Part shown: positions 61,446-64,000 of the stretch, in pieces | Layout: each line of letters begins with the position of its first letter | Numbering within the stretch: the first letter of the stretch is position 1 | NCBI RefSeq assembly: GCF_032062135.1 | Contig: NC_092861.1 | Location: 119,205,987-119,269,986, forward strand | Length of the DNA: 64,000 nucleotides | Direction: 5' to 3' | Source of the DNA: Pyxicephalus adspersus | Lineage: Eukaryota > Chordata > Amphibia > Anura > Pyxicephalidae | The notes under the pieces: generated by a model | What the model was told of the DNA's origin: nothing | The model's database searches: none | Seen by the model: only the letters and a program-made list of their open reading frames with translations | Position numbers and translations under genes: made by a program

Positions 61446-62526
61446 CACTGCCCCAAAACAAATAAACATTCTAAAATAAAAGGTTCAGGTACACAAAAAA
61501 GGATCAGAAAAGATAACTAATCAAGTACATATTGAAGATACTACAGATACAGAAAAAAAAGCAGAATCAAAGGGGCATAACCTACTGATATCAGGGATTA
61601 ACGCATTGAAGTATAATCCAAAAACTGTCAATTTTAGGGCAAGTAGAAATGCAGCAAATACAGTACACAGATTGAAGATGTACGGTTCCAGATAAACAAG
61701 TGCAATATACTAGTTCAGATGTCAGGTTTCAATACATAGAGCAGGAAGGGGAAACAGGATTAGAAGGGCTAAGTTTAAACACAATTACATTATCACTGGA
61801 TAAACAAACACAAAGGCAGAACTGTGGGCAAGGATACACAGGAAATGACACACTGTCCCAGGAATCTCAGATATTACTCAAGCTAGGCACAGGTGAGGAG
61901 AGAGAGCAGAGAAAGAGACAGAGAAAAACATTAACAAATACAAGCTGACTCAATTGTATAATGAGAACATTGGGAGAAAAGGCTAGAGGTTACAGGAGCA
62001 AATCCAGCTAGGTTGTAATCAAAGCTACACTGGTTGAATTTCTATGACCGACATGGACAATGATTTGTGCAATTTTCATAGGAGGAGGAACAGAGGATAT
62101 TTAGATGTAAAAAATTACAAAAATTAGCGTGACCCATCTCTCTGCCATTTCACTGACATTCTCTTGTCCACTCTTTCCTGTAGCATTTTTTTGTGCTCTT
62201 CTACTGTAACAATGAACACCTCTATATTATGGGTATACTTTTCCTAGTAAAAAGTAAAATTATTCCTAAATGTAAAAATTTGGTTTGTTTACTTGACTTG
62301 TTCTGTAAGAAGAATAGTTTATAAAACATTTGAGAAGAATATTCATCTAAAATATGAAATGTTTTATCACGTAAAAAGTGTATAAAATGTTGGTGTGATG
62401 TTACAGCATTTACACAACATCACTAATTAATTAAATGTAATTTAATGTTTCAAAATTTACATAAAACTAATCATTTTTACTAAACATTGTACTTTTGATA
62501 TTGTGGAATAATCAACTAGTCTGCAC
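61446..62526. other. Unannotated stretch
   Basis: No gene or repeat supported. The open frame at 61700-61948 is glutamine- and threonine-rich without motif. Confidence 0.4.
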
Positions 62527-62907
62527 TTAGTTTAGTCTGAACTAAACTGAAAAGTGCTTAAAACAAAAAAAAAAAAAATACACTTACCTTCAATCCCGCA
62601 GGGCAGTCTGATCCATCTGGAGGTGTCTTCCGTCGGGCACCATGTCGTCCCGGTATCCGTCTCAGAGCCAACGCGCCGGGTGGACCCATCTTCTCCTCTT
62701 CTTCCGAGTTTTTCTTCCCATGGCAACTGACCCAGGCGTGAGATCGGGTGACGTAAAATGGGAAAAAAACCTGCGATTGGCAAATTTTTCTCTTTTCACG
62801 AAAAGGCTCCTTCTGCGCATGCCCGAGATGCTCCCGAGAGCCTCCAGGGATGTGTGATGTAGGTATCACCCCTTTTTGTAAAGTGAAATTTCGGAGTTTA
62901 GGTATGC
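62527..62907 (-). mobile_element. MITE-like family M2, copy 3 (inverted, no hAT)
   Basis: In reverse complement it starts GCATACCTAAACTCCG and contains GGTGATACCTACATCACACATCC, CACGCCTGGGTCAG and TGCGGGATTGAAGGTAAGTG. It ends in CAGTTTAGTTC, matching the termini and body of the 36750 copy. It lacks the nested hAT and the T-run/A-run head. The longest frame of the window (62558-63139, minus, 193 codons) is mostly inside it. Confidence 0.65.
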
Positions 62908-63436
62908 TTTTATATAGGGTATATTTACCCAGGGGTATATTTTTATTTAGGTTATATTTTAAAAAATTATCTTTGTGAGTTTGAAGAAAGATCTTGTTCA
63001 TTCGTTCTGTGCAAATTAAGAGGGGGTAATTAGGTAGACATAGGCAATCATGTTGGAAGTGTACTACATACAAAGCATTATTTCTGTATTTGTGTGAATT
63101 ATCATTTCCTGTAATCAACATCCACTTTGTATATATCATTAGTACTGCAACCTAAGGGACATCCAGCAATCCAGAATGCTTCTCTCCTTGGATAGCAGAA
63201 CAATATGAAAGATCCATACTATGCCATACTTTACTATGCCGACATTAAGTCAAGGTCATGTACTTACATGTTTAGTATATGTAATACAATACATGTATAG
63301 AATTTAGCTTTACATACACTTTTACATTATATTAAAATACATATTTTTGATGTTCCCACAAGCCCAGCATCATGCAGCCTTCAGCGAGTAGAGGAAAAGA
63401 GGTCTAAAGCGGTTTGGAGATATTTTTTACACAGAT
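62908..63436. other. Unannotated stretch
   Basis: AT-rich, no supported feature. Confidence 0.4.
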
Positions 63437-64000
63437 GGCCCTTCTAGAATTATTATTATTATTATTGTTATTATTATTGTTATTATTAATAAACAGGATT
63501 TATATAGCGCCAACATATTACGCAGCGCTGTACATTAAATAGGGGTTGGAAATGTAAGTGGGACAATAACTGTGGAGGGATTTGAAGGCAAAGCACAGGA
63601 GCTTGAATTTGATTCTAAGGTGAAATGGAAGCCAATGCCACTGCTGCAAAGAGATGCAGCAGAAATGGAGCAGTGGGAAGGATGAATGAGTCTGGCTGCA
63701 GCATTCATAATAGATTGTAGAGGAGAGAGTCAGGTTAGTGGAATACCAGAGAGGAGGAGGTTACAGTAAACAGGATTTATATAGCGCCAACATATTACGC
63801 AGCGCTGTACATTAAATAGGGGTTGCAAATGACAGACTAACACAGACAGTGATACAGGAGGAGAGGACCCTGCCCCGAAGAGCTTACAATTTACAAACAA
63901 TAGGATGGGAGATAAGTAGTGGTGGGAAGTAGTGATGGTTTAAAAAGACAGAAGAAGACGGGTAGGCAGGTTTGAAAAAATGGGTTTTGAGTGCTCTTTA
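63437..64000 (-). mobile_element. Two R1 retroposon copies, one interrupting the other
   Basis: (ATT)n at ~63450-63490 joins AACAGGATTTATATAGCGCC, ACATATTACGCAGCGCTGTA and ATTAAATAGGGGTTG. A deeper segment of the family follows directly (TTTGAAGGCAAAGCACAGGAG, CTTGAATTTGATTCTAAGG, GGTTAGTGGAATACCAGAG). At 63767 the same terminal sequence starts again with no microsatellite and runs off the window edge. The first copy has lost a large inner part; the second has landed in it, or the two were joined by recombination. In sense orientation both are on the minus strand with the AAT tract as 3' tail. Confidence 0.8.

Noticed and set aside
61082..61456. 124-codon minus-strand frame, Cys/Pro-rich
   Set aside because: It lies within the second M3 copy; the first copy does not preserve the same frame.
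62558..63139. Longest open frame (193 codons, minus strand)
   Set aside because: About half lies in the M2 repeat and the rest is AT-rich unique DNA; composition is irregular, there is no motif, and it ends in a phenylalanine run from a poly-A tract.
1..64000. CRISPR arrays, operons, ribosome binding sites or other prokaryotic features
   Set aside because: Vertebrate-type sequence: no regularly spaced repeats with unique spacers, no coding density, and eukaryotic mobile elements throughout.

Overview
The window is vertebrate, and most probably from a neobatrachian (ranoid) frog. It is AT-rich, has no dense coding, and is filled with short TIR/hairpin elements, tyrosine-recombinase retrotransposon debris and a GCGC-TATATAAA/(AAT)n retroposon family that I associate with ranoid frog genomes. 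That taxonomic call rests on recognising repeat families by eye; no search was run. A 150-bp run of N (24297-24446) marks an assembly gap. I find no complete protein-coding host gene. The window reads as intergenic or deep intronic DNA. All ORFs of more than about 100 codons either fall in repeats or look like chance, apart from the last part of one minus-strand ORF near 40.2 kb.

Layout: 0-6 kb holds a diverged ~115-bp tandem array, a palindromic MITE (family M1) and a complete small hAT element. 6.5-9.1 kb is the largest recognisable element: a decayed Ngaro/DIRS-type retrotransposon with reverse transcriptase, RNase H, tyrosine recombinase and an extra SGNH-hydrolase-like domain, all broken by stops and frameshifts. 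10-18.5 kb carries an insertion with 15-bp target duplications, a Tigger-like nonautonomous mariner, an AT-rich decayed minisatellite and MITE families M1, M4 and M5. 20-21.1 kb is a complex dispersed repeat ending in a chain of adjacent hairpins; a second, inverted copy lies at 35.3-35.7 kb. 24.1-24.6 kb is a TIR element with a 30-bp near-perfect foldback beside the gap. 26-37.5 kb has more MITEs and Tigger-like copies, ending in a nested structure: a hAT element with an 8-bp target duplication inside an M2 element. 38-50 kb has three weak exon-like signals. 50.8-56.9 kb is notably repeat-poor. 57-64 kb has a clean 256-bp solo LTR with 5-bp target duplications, a second M3 copy, an inverted M2 copy and self-nested copies of the (AAT)n-tailed retroposon family.

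Nothing here works together as a pathway. The biology is a layered record of transposition: at least eight nonautonomous families, one yeast-style recombinase retrotransposon and one retroviral-type LTR. The most useful items for follow-up are the SGNH-bearing Ngaro relic, the nested hAT, the solo LTR, the hairpin chain and the candidate terminal exon on the minus strand at 40.1-40.3 kb. I did not find evidence of a previously undescribed functional system.
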